In this document: positions 45,970-56,621 of the stretch, piece after piece
How positions within the stretch are numbered: position 1 is the first letter of the stretch
How the letters are laid out: each line of letters begins with the position of its first letter
Assembly: GCF_963583255.1 (NCBI RefSeq)
Contig: NC_084819.1
Span: forward strand, 10,062,001 to 10,126,000
DNA length: 64,000 bases
Source: Pyrus communis
Taxonomy: Eukaryota; Streptophyta; Magnoliopsida; Rosales; Rosaceae
Direction: 5' to 3'
Made by a program: the position numbers and the translations under genes
The notes under the pieces: model-generated
What the model was told of the DNA's origin: nothing
The model's input: only the letters and a program-made list of their open reading frames with translations
Database searches by the model: none

Positions 45970-48673
45970 TGACACTCAAATTAAACCCTCGTTTGACAAT
46001 TGTAGTAGAATGGATAAGTGAGGGATCGTTCTAGACCGGGGATTAGGAGGGCTTGCTAAAACCTTCTAAATTGACTTAAAAACATAAAAACTAAATTAAA
46101 ATACTCTTAACAAGACTACTATGACTCAGAATGGCTTTGAAAAACTCAAATTGTCTAAAACAATCAAATTGACTCAAATAGAAGCTAGAACTTGATTTAG
46201 ACGAATTTGCAATTGTTTATGACTCCAAAAGCTTAAAGATACAAAAATAAAACAAATACGAATGATTAAGACTTAACAAAATAAGGGGGGGGGGGAATTG
46301 TGGTTGGACGATATTAAATTAAAAAGACAGAATATAATTAAAGGCAAAATGTAAATATGAATGTGATAAAAATATGGATGATGGAATAGCCAAGGGGTTC
46401 TTCTCCACACATGTTACACTTGCAAACAAAATTGATTCTCAGTTGGTCTTTCGATAAGTTGTGAAACTCAATGCTCCAAGTTAATTAGATCCGCTTAGAT
46501 TAACTTTCAGATTTCCCTAAATTCGTTGGATTGAATGGAATACGCATTACAACCAAATTATTCTTAATCAAAGTCCCTAACTATGGAATACGCATGATAG
46601 AGACATTCAACAAAGATCATTAAGTTCAACGGAAATCATAAACATCGACGAGGCATTCGTTACTATGGAATACGCATGAAACTTATGCCAAGAATTCGTT
46701 TAACGCGATTGTTTATAAGCAACCTCCACTACTTGTGAATATAAGTTCATAGCGATTAGGTGAAATTCACTTATATTCTAGCGTCATATTTATGCATGAA
46801 AATTAAGCTTGCAATCTCAATGAACATACATAAATAAGTTATCAATCAAACAGTTAAACGAATTGAATCCACAACTTATGAAATTCCAACCAAACGTAAT
46901 TAATTCAAATTGCAAATATAAACATAGTTTCGAATCACCCCCTAGCTAAAGGGGGTTTAGTTCCTCATAACTTTGAAATCAAAGAAACACCTAAACATTC
47001 CAACAACTCAAACTGAATTGTATGAACGTTTAGGCACTCTTCTCTTCCATTACAAAACAAAGAAAATTGAATTTAAACATTGAAATCAAAGAAACACCTA
47101 AACATTCCAACAACTCAAACTTGAATTGTATGAACGTTTAGGCACTCTTCTCTTCTTCGTTGTTGTAGCACAAGGTCTAAGGTGAGTTTTTGGGGGATGA
47201 GTGGTTTGGGGGATTATGGAAATGGAAGAAATGGAGGAGAAAGGGAAGGGAATGGTGCAGAAAATGGAGAGACTCACGGTTAGGGAGAAGATGGAAGTGT
47301 TTGTAACTGAAAATGTGTATGGAAGAGTGAGTCCATTTTGAGGAGTGTTGGATGCTTATTTATAGGTGAAATGGGGGAACAAAAGAGGGAATATTGCAGC
47401 TAGGAGGGGATGAATGATTATGGGTGCATGTGTTTGGAATAATGAAGGGGGAATGTATGTAATAAAACAACTAGGAAAAGTTATGGAAAGCTGGAAATGG
47501 GAGTGGGAACTCACGGCATTGTTGGGTTGTTTATGGGAGAATAAATGTATGATAATGGCTAAATAATTAAAGGGAATGAATGGGAGTGACACTAGGTTGG
47601 TTATGCATGTGGAATGTGGCTGAATTGTTGGTGAAATGATGAAATGGAATGCTGAAAAGGTAGGGAACTCACGGCAACAAGGGTGTTTGTTTGTGTGAAG
47701 TGTGTCTGAATGCATGTGAAGATGCTAATAAATAATGCATGTAGGGTTAGGAAATAAAATCATAACTTAAAGGGAGATGATTAAAGGGTGTTGAAAGGTT
47801 TGAAATGCATGTGTAATGGCTGAAATTGTGAAGAATGAAAGCTGGAAAATAAAAGGGAAAGCTGGAAAGGCATTGAAAGCCCACGGCAAAGGGGTTTTTG
47901 GTGGTGTAAATGCATGTGAATGCATGGCATTTGAAGTGATTGTTATTTGGAAATGAATGTGATGCATGTGAGTTAGAAATGTGGCTGAAATGATGAGAGA
48001 CAAAGTGGAAGAATGTGGTTGAAATGGTTGAGGAAGGCACGGCAAGGGATTAGGGGGAGCATGTGCTTGTAGGGTTGATATGTTTGAAGATGCATGTGTT
48101 GAATTGGTGGTTGAATGATGAAAGAATAAGTGAATGATTATGATAAGTGTATGATATGTTAAGTGGTGAATGAATGATATGTTGAGTGATAAGATAAGTG
48201 GTTATTGATATGTAGATGAATGAATGATATGATAAGTAATAAATGAATGATAAGTGGTTATTGATATGTAGATGAATGAATGATATGATAAGTAATAAAT
48301 GAATGATATGTGGTGATGATAAGATAAGTGTATGATATGATAAGTGGTGAATGAAGGAGTGGAATGTTGGAATGTTATGCACGACTAAGGATATATGAAA
48401 GGTTTAAATATCCTAAAACTAAAGGGAACAAGGTTCCAACACTTTGGTCTTCAATTAGGTTTTCAATTTCGTCCAACACTTTGGCTCCAAGCATAAGCTA
48501 TCCATCCTTAGCCCAAAAGTGCTCCAAAAGTCTCCAAAATGCATCTTTTTGCTCCTTTAGCCCTTTCGGCCTACAAACACACGAAAATAGCTTAAAGTAC
48601 TAAAATAACTAAAGAAACATAACGTAAATGCACGAGAACAAACCATTTAAGTCGCATGAATATGCTCCTATCA
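45970..48673 (-). mobile_element. Athila-like LTR nested in the Tat pol gene
   Basis: Read on the minus strand it starts TGATAGGAGCATATTCATGCGAC and ends TTTAATTTGAGTGTCA. The start matches the start of the split LTR at 56252 (TGATACGAGCATATTTAGG) and the end resembles 39258. No internal region or second LTR is present, so it is a solo LTR of a related, longer family. Expansion to 2.7 kb comes from a low-complexity part with GAATGATA and GATAAG repeats (48115-48350). The flanks (TTACT and GGCCT) do not match; a one-mismatch duplication (TCGGG/TCAGG) is possible with slightly different borders. Confidence 0.8.
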
Positions 48674-49837
48674 GGCCTCGACCGAAACCTTGTGGAGCAT
48701 GAGCTACGCATCAAGGAAGGGTGTAAGCCTTTTCGACAACCCCCTCGCCGATTTTCGACTGAAGTACAACTCGGCATTAAAGACGAATTAGTTCGGCTTC
48801 TAAAGGCTGGGTTTATTAGGACCGCCCGGTACGTCGAATGGTTGGCCAATATCGTCCCAGTGTTGAAGAAAAATGGTGCACTTCGCATTTGCATCGATTT
48901 CCGTAATCTAAATCTGGCTACTCCCAAGGACGAATATACAATGCCTATCTCAGATTTATTAATTGATGCTGCAGCTAATCATGAACTGCTATCTTTTATG
49001 GACGGCCATGCGGGTTACAACCAAATTTTCATCGCCGAAGCTGACGTCCACAAGACGGCTTTCCGTTGCCCTGGGGCACTTGGTACTTACGAATGGGTAG
49101 TCATGCCATTCGGCCTCAAGAATGCTGGCGCCACATATCAACGAGCCATGAATATGATATTCCACAACTTAATCGGTACAATCATCGAAGTCTATATCGA
49201 TGATGTGGTCGTAAAATCTAAACGCCGTCAAACGCACCTGGACGATATGCGGCAAGCGTTCTTTCGCATGCGCAAGAACAACCTCAAAATGAACCCGGCC
49301 AAATGTGTTTTCGGTGTTTCGGCCGGTAATTTCCTAGGATTTTTGGTGCACCACCGCGGCATCGAGGTCGACGAAAATAAAGCCCACGCCATCATTAGCG
49401 CCCCACCTCCAACGACAAAGAAACAGCTCCAGTCGTTACTCGGGCAGATAAATTTCCTCCGTCGTTTCATCCCCAATTCGGCCGGTAAGATGAAGGCATT
49501 CTCTACGCTCCTAAAACTCAAGGATACCGACAAATTTGAATGGCGCGAAGAGCATCAAACTGCATTTACGCAAATCAAGGTGGCCCTTTCCACCCCACCC
49601 GTGCTAGTTCCACCCTGTCGCAACAAACCCCTTAAATTATACATTTCGGCAGCCGCTGAATCCATTGGTTGTCTCCTTGCGCAAGATAACAATGTAGGGC
49701 GTGAGCAAGCGATCTTTTATCTTAGCCGAAATCTGAATCCACCAGAGGTCAATTACTCCCCTGTCGAAAAACTTTGTTTAGCTTTGTTTTTTGCCGCATC
49801 CAAGCTTCGGCATTACATGCTCCCATCAGTCACGTAG
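48674..49837 (+). CDS. pol: Tat reverse transcriptase with first RNase H
   Basis: From the conserved LVEHELRIK through FRQPPRRF, the RT motifs read KNGALRICIDFRNLN, LLSFMDGHAGYNQI, VMPFGLKNAGATYQ and YIDDVVVKS (Asp-Asp catalytic pair intact), with the thumb region LGQINFLRRFIPN and connection/RNase H part LYISAAAESIGCLLAQ and FYLSRNLNPPEVNYSPVEK. The RT copies element RNA into DNA in the particle. An in-frame TAG at 49835-49837 separates this part from the rest of pol, which continues in the same frame. Confidence 0.93.
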   Translation, partial: GLDRNLVEHELRIKEGCKPFRQPPRRFSTEVQLGIKDELVRLLKAGFIRTARYVEWLANIVPVLKKNGALRICIDFRNLNLATPKDEYTMPISDLLIDAAANHELLSFMDGHAGYNQIFIAEADVHKTAFRCPGALGTYEWVVMPFGLKNAGATYQRAMNMIFHNLIGTIIEVYIDDVVVKSKRRQTHLDDMRQAFFRMRKNNLKMNPAKCVFGVSAGNFLGFLVHHRGIEVDENKAHAIISAPPPTTKKQLQSLLGQINFLRRFIPNSAGKMKAFSTLLKLKDTDKFEWREEHQTAFTQIKVALSTPPVLVPPCRNKPLKLYISAAAESIGCLLAQDNNVGREQAIFYLSRNLNPPEVNYSPVEKLCLALFFAASKLRHYMLPSVT

Positions 49838-51889
49838 GTCATCGCCCAAACGGACGTAATTCGATACATGCTCACTCGGCCCATTGTCAAAGGCCGAATA
49901 GGGAAATGGACGCTCGCTTTATCCGAGTTCAGCTTTCAGTATGTACCCCAAAAGGCCGTCAAGGGGCAAGCTCTCGCCGATTTCTTGGCCCAACACCCTT
50001 CCCCTTATGGTTTTGAGGGAGACGACGTCGACATCGGTTTAGCCACCACATGCGATAGCCATTGGACTATGCATTTTGATGGTTCCAGTACTTCGACCTC
50101 GGCGGGTGTCGGTATTGCCATTCAATCGCCTGACCACTGCCGATGGTATTTTTCTCTTAAGTTGGATTTTAGCTGCACCAATAATCAGGCCGAATATGAA
50201 GCCCTCATTATCGGCCTCCACGTTTTACACGATCTACGGGCCTCCCGCGTTCTCGTCCTCAGTGATTCCGAACTTGTGATTAACCAACTAAACGACCTGT
50301 TTCGTTGCATGAGTTGTACTTTAGCGCCCTATCACATGGTCGCCACCTACCTGGCCGAGTCGTTCGAGTGGATCACGTTTGAACACATTTCACGTATCCA
50401 CAACACAGACGCCGACGAACTCGCCCAGATCGCCTCCGAAGCACAACTCACGAGGGGCAAGCTAGGCCGAATTGCAACCACAAGTCTGCGCTCGTACCCA
50501 GCCTTGATCAATTGGCAAACTTTCCAGCGCGCACACGTAATACACACAAGGGTAATGTCGCTCCCATCCCTACTGGAACGCGGAGACCCCGTAGAAGTAT
50601 GTGTCGTCGAGGTAGAACCAGATGATTGGAGAAAGACGATGTTACGGTACCTCGATAACCCCAATGGGAAACACGACCGAAGAACGAAGGTCCTCGCCAC
50701 GAATTACGTGTCGTACCAAAATGAATTATACCGCAAGGGCGAAGACGGGTTACTACTATTGTGCCTCGGCCCACACGAGGCCTCCCAAGTAATGGCCGAG
50801 GTACATGAAGGAATTTGTGGGGCACACCAGTCCGGACGAAAGATGCGCTGGTTGCTCCGACGACACGGTTATTTTCGGCCCAATTTATTAAAGGATTGCA
50901 TCGAATATGCACGGAGATGCGTACCATGCCAAATTCATGGACCCGTGCAGAGAGCCCCGGCCGAATTACTACACTCGGTCACTAAACCTTGGCCGTTTAG
51001 GGGTTGGGCAATGGACATAATTGGCAAGATCACGCCATCATCGGGGGCAGCGAAACACGCGTGGATAATGGTAGCAACTGACTATTTCACTAAGTGGGTC
51101 GAGGCAAGATCATACGCCGAATTAAAGGCCAAAGAGGTATGCAAGTTCGTAGAGGAGAATATTGTGACCAGATTCGGCGTGCCAGAAACGATCATAACTG
51201 ATAATGGCACTATATTCACGGCCGATAGGTTTAAGGAATACGCGGCAAGTTTGAATATCCGACTCGAGCAATCTACACCATACTATCCACAGGCAAACGA
51301 GCAGGCCAAGGCAAGCAATAAAGTGTTGATCGGCATCCTTGAAAAAATGGTAAAAGAAAAACCGGGGTTGTGGCATTTGAAGTTAAATGAAGCATTGTGG
51401 GCATACCGAACTTCACCTCGGTCGGCCACTGGAACCACTCCTTACGCGTTAACTTATGGGCACGACGCTATGTTACCGATCGAGTTGAGTATAAGCTCGT
51501 TACGAGTGATCGAGCAGAGTAATTTGTTCAGTGTTGAATATAGTCAAGCGATGCGACAGGAATTAGAAGACTTAAAAGAGAGTCGGATCGACGCGGGTAA
51601 CTTATTGATAGCACAAAAGAAAATTACCGAGCGAGCATATAACCAGCGTGTAAGACAAAAAACGTTCGGCGAAGGAGAATTGGTGTGGCAAACTGTGTTG
51701 CCTGTCGGGATTAAAGACCCCCGATTTGGTAAATGGTCGCCGAATTGGGAAAGGCCATTCATCATTCACAAAGTCCTCGGTAAGGGGGCATATCATCTCA
51801 GAGATTGGGCGGGTTCAGTTCACAAATTACCGATTAATGGAAAGTTTTTAAAGAAGTATTATCCAATTACATGGGAAATGCAAGAATAA
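49838..51889 (+). CDS. pol: Tat second RNase H and integrase
   Basis: After the stop the frame continues with a second RNase H of the plant/archaeal type: MHFDGSSTSTSAGVGI, NNQAEYEALIIGL, VLSDSELVINQL and IHNTDADELAQ carry the Asp-Glu-Asp-Asp pattern. This extra domain is characteristic of the Tat lineage. Integrase follows: an H-H-C-C zinc site (VHEGICGAHQSGRKM and CVPCQIHG), catalytic-core Asp residues in GWAMDIIG and ITDNGTIF, and a C-terminal region (PINGKFLKKYYP). The third catalytic residue, expected as Glu in a QAEASNK-type motif, is Lys here (QAKASNK), so integrase is predicted inactive. There is no chromodomain. Confidence 0.92.
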   Translation, partial: VIAQTDVIRYMLTRPIVKGRIGKWTLALSEFSFQYVPQKAVKGQALADFLAQHPSPYGFEGDDVDIGLATTCDSHWTMHFDGSSTSTSAGVGIAIQSPDHCRWYFSLKLDFSCTNNQAEYEALIIGLHVLHDLRASRVLVLSDSELVINQLNDLFRCMSCTLAPYHMVATYLAESFEWITFEHISRIHNTDADELAQIASEAQLTRGKLGRIATTSLRSYPALINWQTFQRAHVIHTRVMSLPSLLERGDPVEVCVVEVEPDDWRKTMLRYLDNPNGKHDRRTKVLATNYVSYQNELYRKGEDGLLLLCLGPHEASQVMAEVHEGICGAHQSGRKMRWLLRRHGYFRPNLLKDCIEYARRCVPCQIHGPVQRAPAELLHSVTKPWPFRGWAMDIIGKITPSSGAAKHAWIMVATDYFTKWVEARSYAELKAKEVCKFVEENIVTRFGVPETIITDNGTIFTADRFKEYAASLNIRLEQSTPYYPQANEQAKASNKVLIGILEKMVKEKPGLWHLKLNEALWAYRTSPRSATGTTPYALTYGHDAMLPIELSISSLRVIEQSNLFSVEYSQAMRQELEDLKESRIDAGNLLIAQKKITERAYNQRVRQKTFGEGELVWQTVLPVGIKDPRFGKWSPNWERPFIIHKVLGKGAYHLRDWAGSVHKLPINGKFLKKYYPITWEMQE

Positions 51890-52009
51890 AAGACCAGTGT
51901 GTGAATAAGAACCATTAAGACCATTGATAACAAAAGAACCATTGTATTCATAGCAAAAAAACAAATACAAAGAACAGATACAAAAAATACAAAGAAAATT
52001 TCCTAAGGG

Positions 52010-55000
52010 GTTGAGGGGAGGAAAGTCTCGAGGGCAGCTTTTAGCTCCAGCCACTTCACTTCGCTCAAAATTATCTCAGCCTGCCGCGTCTTTTTGTTGC
52101 ACTACAGCTACTGGATATGCCGTGCGCCGGCAGCGAAGGCCGTCAGCCGAGCCTTGTTGGCCTCAAAGTCCTTCTCAAGCTCGGAAGCAGCAGCCGACCT
52201 TTGCCGTTGAAGGTCAGAAATTTGACGCTGGAGGTCAGCGATCTGACTATCAAACTCGGTCAGCTTTGCTTTCTTCACTTTGATTGCCTCCATCTCTACT
52301 CAGCCAGCCTCATGCGCGACCTTGGCCACCTTCAAGTCGTCCTCGGCTTGTAAGGCTCACTCGAAGATGAGAAAGTGTTGCCGAGTCCGCTCCAGGAGGT
52401 CGGTGAGGAAAGAGATACCCTCCGGGCTCAGGTGACCACCGCTGACGAGGTCATTAAGACACTCTCCAACAGAGTCAAGGCCCTTGCATCGGAGAGCTTG
52501 GGATGCAGTAAGAGACCGGACTTCGTGCAGCTTCACGAAGACTTCGGCCTCGGGCATGGTTCCCGCTGGTTCGGCAGGAGCGGCAGAGGAGCCGGCCTCA
52601 CCGGTCGTGCTCTGAAGAAGAGTATCAAGCTCCACTTCCCACGATGGCTGCATATAGAAGGAAAATTTTGTGAAGAAAAGTAAGACGTCGTGATATAGTG
52701 CATAAAAGAAAAGGGATTGTTTTAGACCTGCCAAGAGGAGACTTCGACCATGCCCTTTGGGTCATTGCTCGAACCTAGTGAACTTAATGGCCGAGCCCAG
52801 TGCCTTAAACCGCTTCGCAATTCACGTGGCCGATGGAGGTCATCTACATTTGATGGCCACGAAAAATTACCGGTGAAATGAACGTTCGGGCACCTGACAT
52901 TTAATAGTCTTTTAAAAACATGTGTCACGAAAAAATCAACACAAGAGAAACAAGACTTACAAAGGCCGAAGAGACTTCCTGCGGAGGAATGGGAGGGTCT
53001 TCATCCTGCGGGTGGATCGGCGTTTCGGCCGTGGCCTCAGGATCGACCATAGGTCTCTTGCCGCGATCCGCCGCAGGACACGGTCGAACGGTCGCTTCGA
53101 CGACCGGAGGAGGATGGACGGGAGGAAAGTTGACTGGTCGACGATGGCGTTCCAGCGGGACTTCATCGCTCTCGCTCTCGACATCCTGAACAAAAAGAAC
53201 AACATGTTGCATTACGACTAGAAACCCAAAGAGACGAGTGGAAGTAGAATTATACCTCCACAATGACCATTGGAGTTGAGGGTGCTTCGACAGGTGCAGC
53301 CAACTTCCCCACTGCAGGCGCCACGACCGGCTCCGAAGATGGAGCTGGTGCGACGATTGGATCGGCCGCAGGAAGGGAGACGGCTGGAGGAATCGGGTTT
53401 GGAGATGCCGGAGCAGCCTGCACAGAATGAGAGCCGGCAGGAGCAGGCGTCCCAGTAGTGTCACTTGGGACGACATGAATCTCCCGGTCGCCCTTCTTCG
53501 CCAATTTCTTGACGCGTTTAGAAGGGCGAGGGGCATCATCCTCCGGCTCGGCCCTTCGGTGGGGGCGTTTGGCAGGGATCGTTCGCTCGGTGACAAGGGT
53601 CCTCTTCGTGGGCACCAACTCCTTCGCCCTTGCCACCGCGGCGACCACTTCGACCGTCCTCGACCCGCGACCCCCTGAAGAGCAAAGTAATTAATAACAA
53701 AAAATATATAAAAAAAAAAAAGAAAGAAAAACGGAAAAACTACCTTGGGCCGACTCCTTAGGTTGAGCCGAGGACGTTGACTTGGGACGGTCACCGAAGA
53801 TCTTCCTCACCAGATCTTCGGCCGGGGCGCCGAAGAAGTCGCCGGTATACTCTTCCCACCAATCCCCGAAGGTGTCGGTTCCCAAAGATTCAGGAACTGT
53901 CGGCCGAAGTCGGAATTTCCTGCACTTCTCTTGGAACTCTTGGTCCGACGTCTTGCATTCCCTTTCGGAGGAACCGGTAAGACGCCCCCGACTCAGGAGA
54001 GACCGAGAGTAGAGCAGGGGGACGGGGCAGCCTTGAAGATAGCCGAGCTGCCGGGCGATAAAATGGGGATGGTAGACCTCCCAGCTGGCTCGGCAGGCAT
54101 CACAACCAAGAGGAAGGTCGCGAGCCAGAACAAACGACCCCCAACACTGACGGATGTCCGCATCCTCGGACTCGGCCCATGCTGCCGTAGGGAGCTTGAG
54201 CGAGGAAGGGTACTCCTAGTGCAGGCATACCAGGAACTCGTCATCCGGGAGGACGTCGAGGCTGAGGAAGTGTTTGAAAACCTCGTCGGCTCGGTGAGGT
54301 GGCGCCGGTCGAGAAGCCAGTTGAAGGCCGAGGGTGGTCGTTCGTTGGAAGGCAGGAATCTCCGGTCGAAGGGTGAAGAAGTAAACCTGCAACCAGAGTT
54401 GGAACACCCAGAGGGGTCCGTTCTGGTGCGGGTCAATTTTGCCAATGGTCGCCTCGGCCAGGCAACGGTAGAGGTTGGCGAGTATGGCTGGACTGAGCGC
54501 CAGTGAGCGACCATTAGCCAGTGCCTGGGCCACCGGCATGTTCTCGACCAGGCATTTGTTTGACCTGGTACAATAGATGAATTTGTTGTACCAGTAGAAG
54601 AGGAAGGCCTATTGCTCTCCCTTCCTAAGGCCTTCCTCGCCTCGGCCGGCTAAATGAAGGATGAGGGTGTTGTAGTTGAAGAAGTTCTTGTGGAGCTTCT
54701 AAACTTCTTCCCTTGAGGGCTCCCTATCACCCCGGCTTAGCGTTTCGACGGCCCTTTCGTCGAATAGTGCCTTCAGGTCGAGATGAGAAGGGTATCCGGA
54801 AAGGGCGGCATCAATAGGAAGGCCGGTTGGAGAAGTCCCAATGATGGCCGAGATGTCGAGGACCGTGGGGCCGAGAGGGCCGAAGGGCAGGACCATGGTG
54901 TTGGTGGCCGAACATCATAGACTCAGGGCCGCCATGAGCAGCTCCTTATCCATGGCAATCTCCATGGTCGACAGAATAATGGCCTCATAGATGCCGAGAG

Positions 55001-55170
55001 CCTTCCATTCCTTGCCAAAGAATGTGCTCATTCGGTCAACCCAGGCAGCCAAGGCCGTGGTGGTCGAGGGCCAGGCTCCCTGGGGCCGCGCCAGAGTCCA
55101 CTTCGACCAGTCGAACCCCTGCAGCAGGGGTATTAAACACTCCTCCTTGAGCAGGTTAGTGGTCGAGGGC
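52010..55170 (-). pseudogene. Antisense plant-mobile-domain gene of the Tat element
   Basis: On the minus strand a degraded intron-containing gene runs from 55170 to about 52010. The 5' part in one frame (55170 to about 53745) carries a plant mobile domain (PMD, aminotransferase-like): LALSPAILANLYRCLAEATI, NGPLWVFQLWLQVYF, FLFYWYNKFIYCTRSNKCLVEN and LPFGPLGPTVLDISAIIG. In-frame stops occur at 54915, 54699, near 54613 and at 54216. Downstream exons encode a basic/Pro-rich linker (53648-53250, KRPHRRAEPEDD), an acidic Pro-rich segment (53190-52970) and a coiled coil (52293-52108, FDSQIADLQRQISDLQRQ), with plausible donors (GTAGTT near 53743) and acceptors. Antisense extra ORFs between pol and 3' LTR are known in the Tat lineage; their role is unsettled. 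Its 5' end is removed by the deletion that truncated the 3' LTR. Confidence 0.8.
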
Positions 55171-55529
55171 AAGACATACATCACGTTTGAGTACCTGTGC
55201 CCATATAGTTTGGTCTCGATTCGACGTGCTTATACTCTTACGAATATAATCACAGTGACCGAATCGGGCTCCGACGATTTGTGAACTTCGCAGAATTAGT
55301 AGCCTTGTCTTCAGGCTGTAGAACCCAGAGACCGAGAGTGTTCCTTCCTCGGTCGCAATCGCAAGATAGAGAAGTCAACGACGCGCTCAGAGCTACATCA
55401 ACAAATTTTACTCCTCGGCCAAGCTCGGCCGACGAGTTGGCACGCCCCGCATTCGACCGAAGGACGTAGTTAGCTTATTAGTTACTCGGCCTGCGCGCCA
55501 CGTAGGTTTTGTAATTTTTAGAGTCAACA
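55171..55529 (+). mobile_element. 3' LTR of the Tat element, truncated
   Basis: Matches 41290-41648 base for base in length (359 bp) with about three substitutions. The first 762 bp of the LTR are absent; the breakpoint joins the antisense gene (GGTCGAGGGCAA) directly to LTR sequence. The outer end is intact and followed by the GTATG duplication. Confidence 0.95.
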
Positions 55530-55534
55530 GTATG

Positions 55535-56252
55535 GATGTCCAGAATCTCCCATAAGTGCGGCAGATTATGTATATATAGAGGAAGAGAGGTTAAGGCAAT
55601 AAGTAATTAATTTGGGAAGGTTTTTAACCCCAAATCCTCAAGGAAAAAGGGTAACAAATTAGAATCCCAATGGAAAAGGGAAGGAAAGTTGCGGCATTGA
55701 CTAGAATAAAAGGGGAAGAAGATATATGGCAGATTTTGGAAGAAAAAGGTAAGAAAGGTGTGGCATAGACTAGGATAGTGCAAGGAATCTTTGGTTTGTG
55801 TCCTAAAATGCATAAGATACCTTCAAAGTTGCTGGAACTTAGGGATATTTAGGATTAGGACAGGTCAAACAAAAATAGGAAACCTTGGCTTAACTTTCCT
55901 ACTTCAAGTAGGAAACCTTCTTTGATTAGGAATCCTTGTTTGATTAGGAATCCTTCTTTGATTAGGAATCCTTCTTTGATTAGGAATCCTTCTTAGATTA
56001 GGAATCCTTCTTTGATTAGGAATCCTAACACCTTTAGGTCTTCAATTTCGTCCATTCCTTTTGCTCCAAGCATAAGCTATCCATTCCAAGCCCAATTTTG
56101 CCCCAAAATGCTCCAAAATGCACCTTTTTGCTTCCTTAGCCATATGAACCTAAAAACACACGAAAATGGCTTAAACTACTAAAATAACTATGAACTAACA
56201 ACATAAATGTACGAAAACAAGCTAACTAAGTCGCCTAAATATGCTCGTATCA
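55535..56252 (-). mobile_element. Athila-like 5' LTR, outer (5') part
   Basis: On the minus strand it begins TGATACGAGCATATTTAGG at 56252. The Tat insertion separates it from 39258-40527. It contains an internal tandem array (55917-56029). Confidence 0.82.
55917..56029. repeat. Tandem array of an 18-bp unit
   Basis: About six copies of TTTGATTAGGAATCCTTC with one or two changes each, inside the Athila-like LTR. Confidence 0.93.
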
Positions 56253-56621
56253 AATGAGCAAATTTTTCTCCCTTTCTCTGATATTGTGCTTCTTAGTGTC
56301 ATTTAAATAAGAGGAAGCGGGCTCGGGGATGGGGTTGATCCTCTTAAATAAGTTTTGCACTATTAGGTGCTTGAATAAAATACAGGAAGAGTTGGTTACC
56401 ATTTTCTGATGAATGCAAGAAAATAGGTTACTGACCATAAATCTCTCAGCATCAACTTATGTTATTTCTTTTGACCATAACTTTAGCCTTGCAAACCATT
56501 TTGTATTCACAAATCCATGCTCCTCTAAAGGTTATCCTTCGTACTTCTATTTTTGAGAAAGTGTGGGTTGAGGTTGGATATATATTATTGATATCTAACT
56601 ATCAATTCACTATTTACGGCA
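56253..56621. other. ABCG locus DNA beyond the retrotransposon stack
   Basis: Probably intron or decayed exon sequence of the ABCG pseudogene; the ORF starting at 56459 becomes meaningful only near 56622. Confidence 0.4.

Larger units (their letters stand above)
40528..55529 (+). mobile_element. Nearly full-length Tat-lineage Ty3/gypsy element, TSD GTATG
   Basis: The 15-kb insertion starts TGTTTGGGCCCAA and ends GAGTCAACA with identical GTATG flanks at 40523-40527 and 55530-55534. Order: 5' LTR (40528-41648), primer binding site, gag, protease, RT with RNase H, a second RNase H, integrase, an antisense plant-mobile-domain gene, and a 3' LTR with only its last 359 bp. The second RNase H and the antisense gene between pol and 3' LTR point to the Tat group. 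The element itself contains a 2.7-kb LTR insertion at 45970-48673. Stops, frameshifts, a catalytic substitution in integrase and the LTR deletion make it non-autonomous. Confidence 0.95.

Noticed and set aside
47356..48382. Minus-strand His/Phe/Ser-rich ORFs
   Set aside because: They lie in the low-complexity part of the nested LTR and have no protein-family signal.
52922..54506. Plus-strand ORFs up to 191 codons between pol and 3' LTR
   Set aside because: They are shadows of the minus-strand plant-mobile-domain gene, which carries the recognisable motifs.
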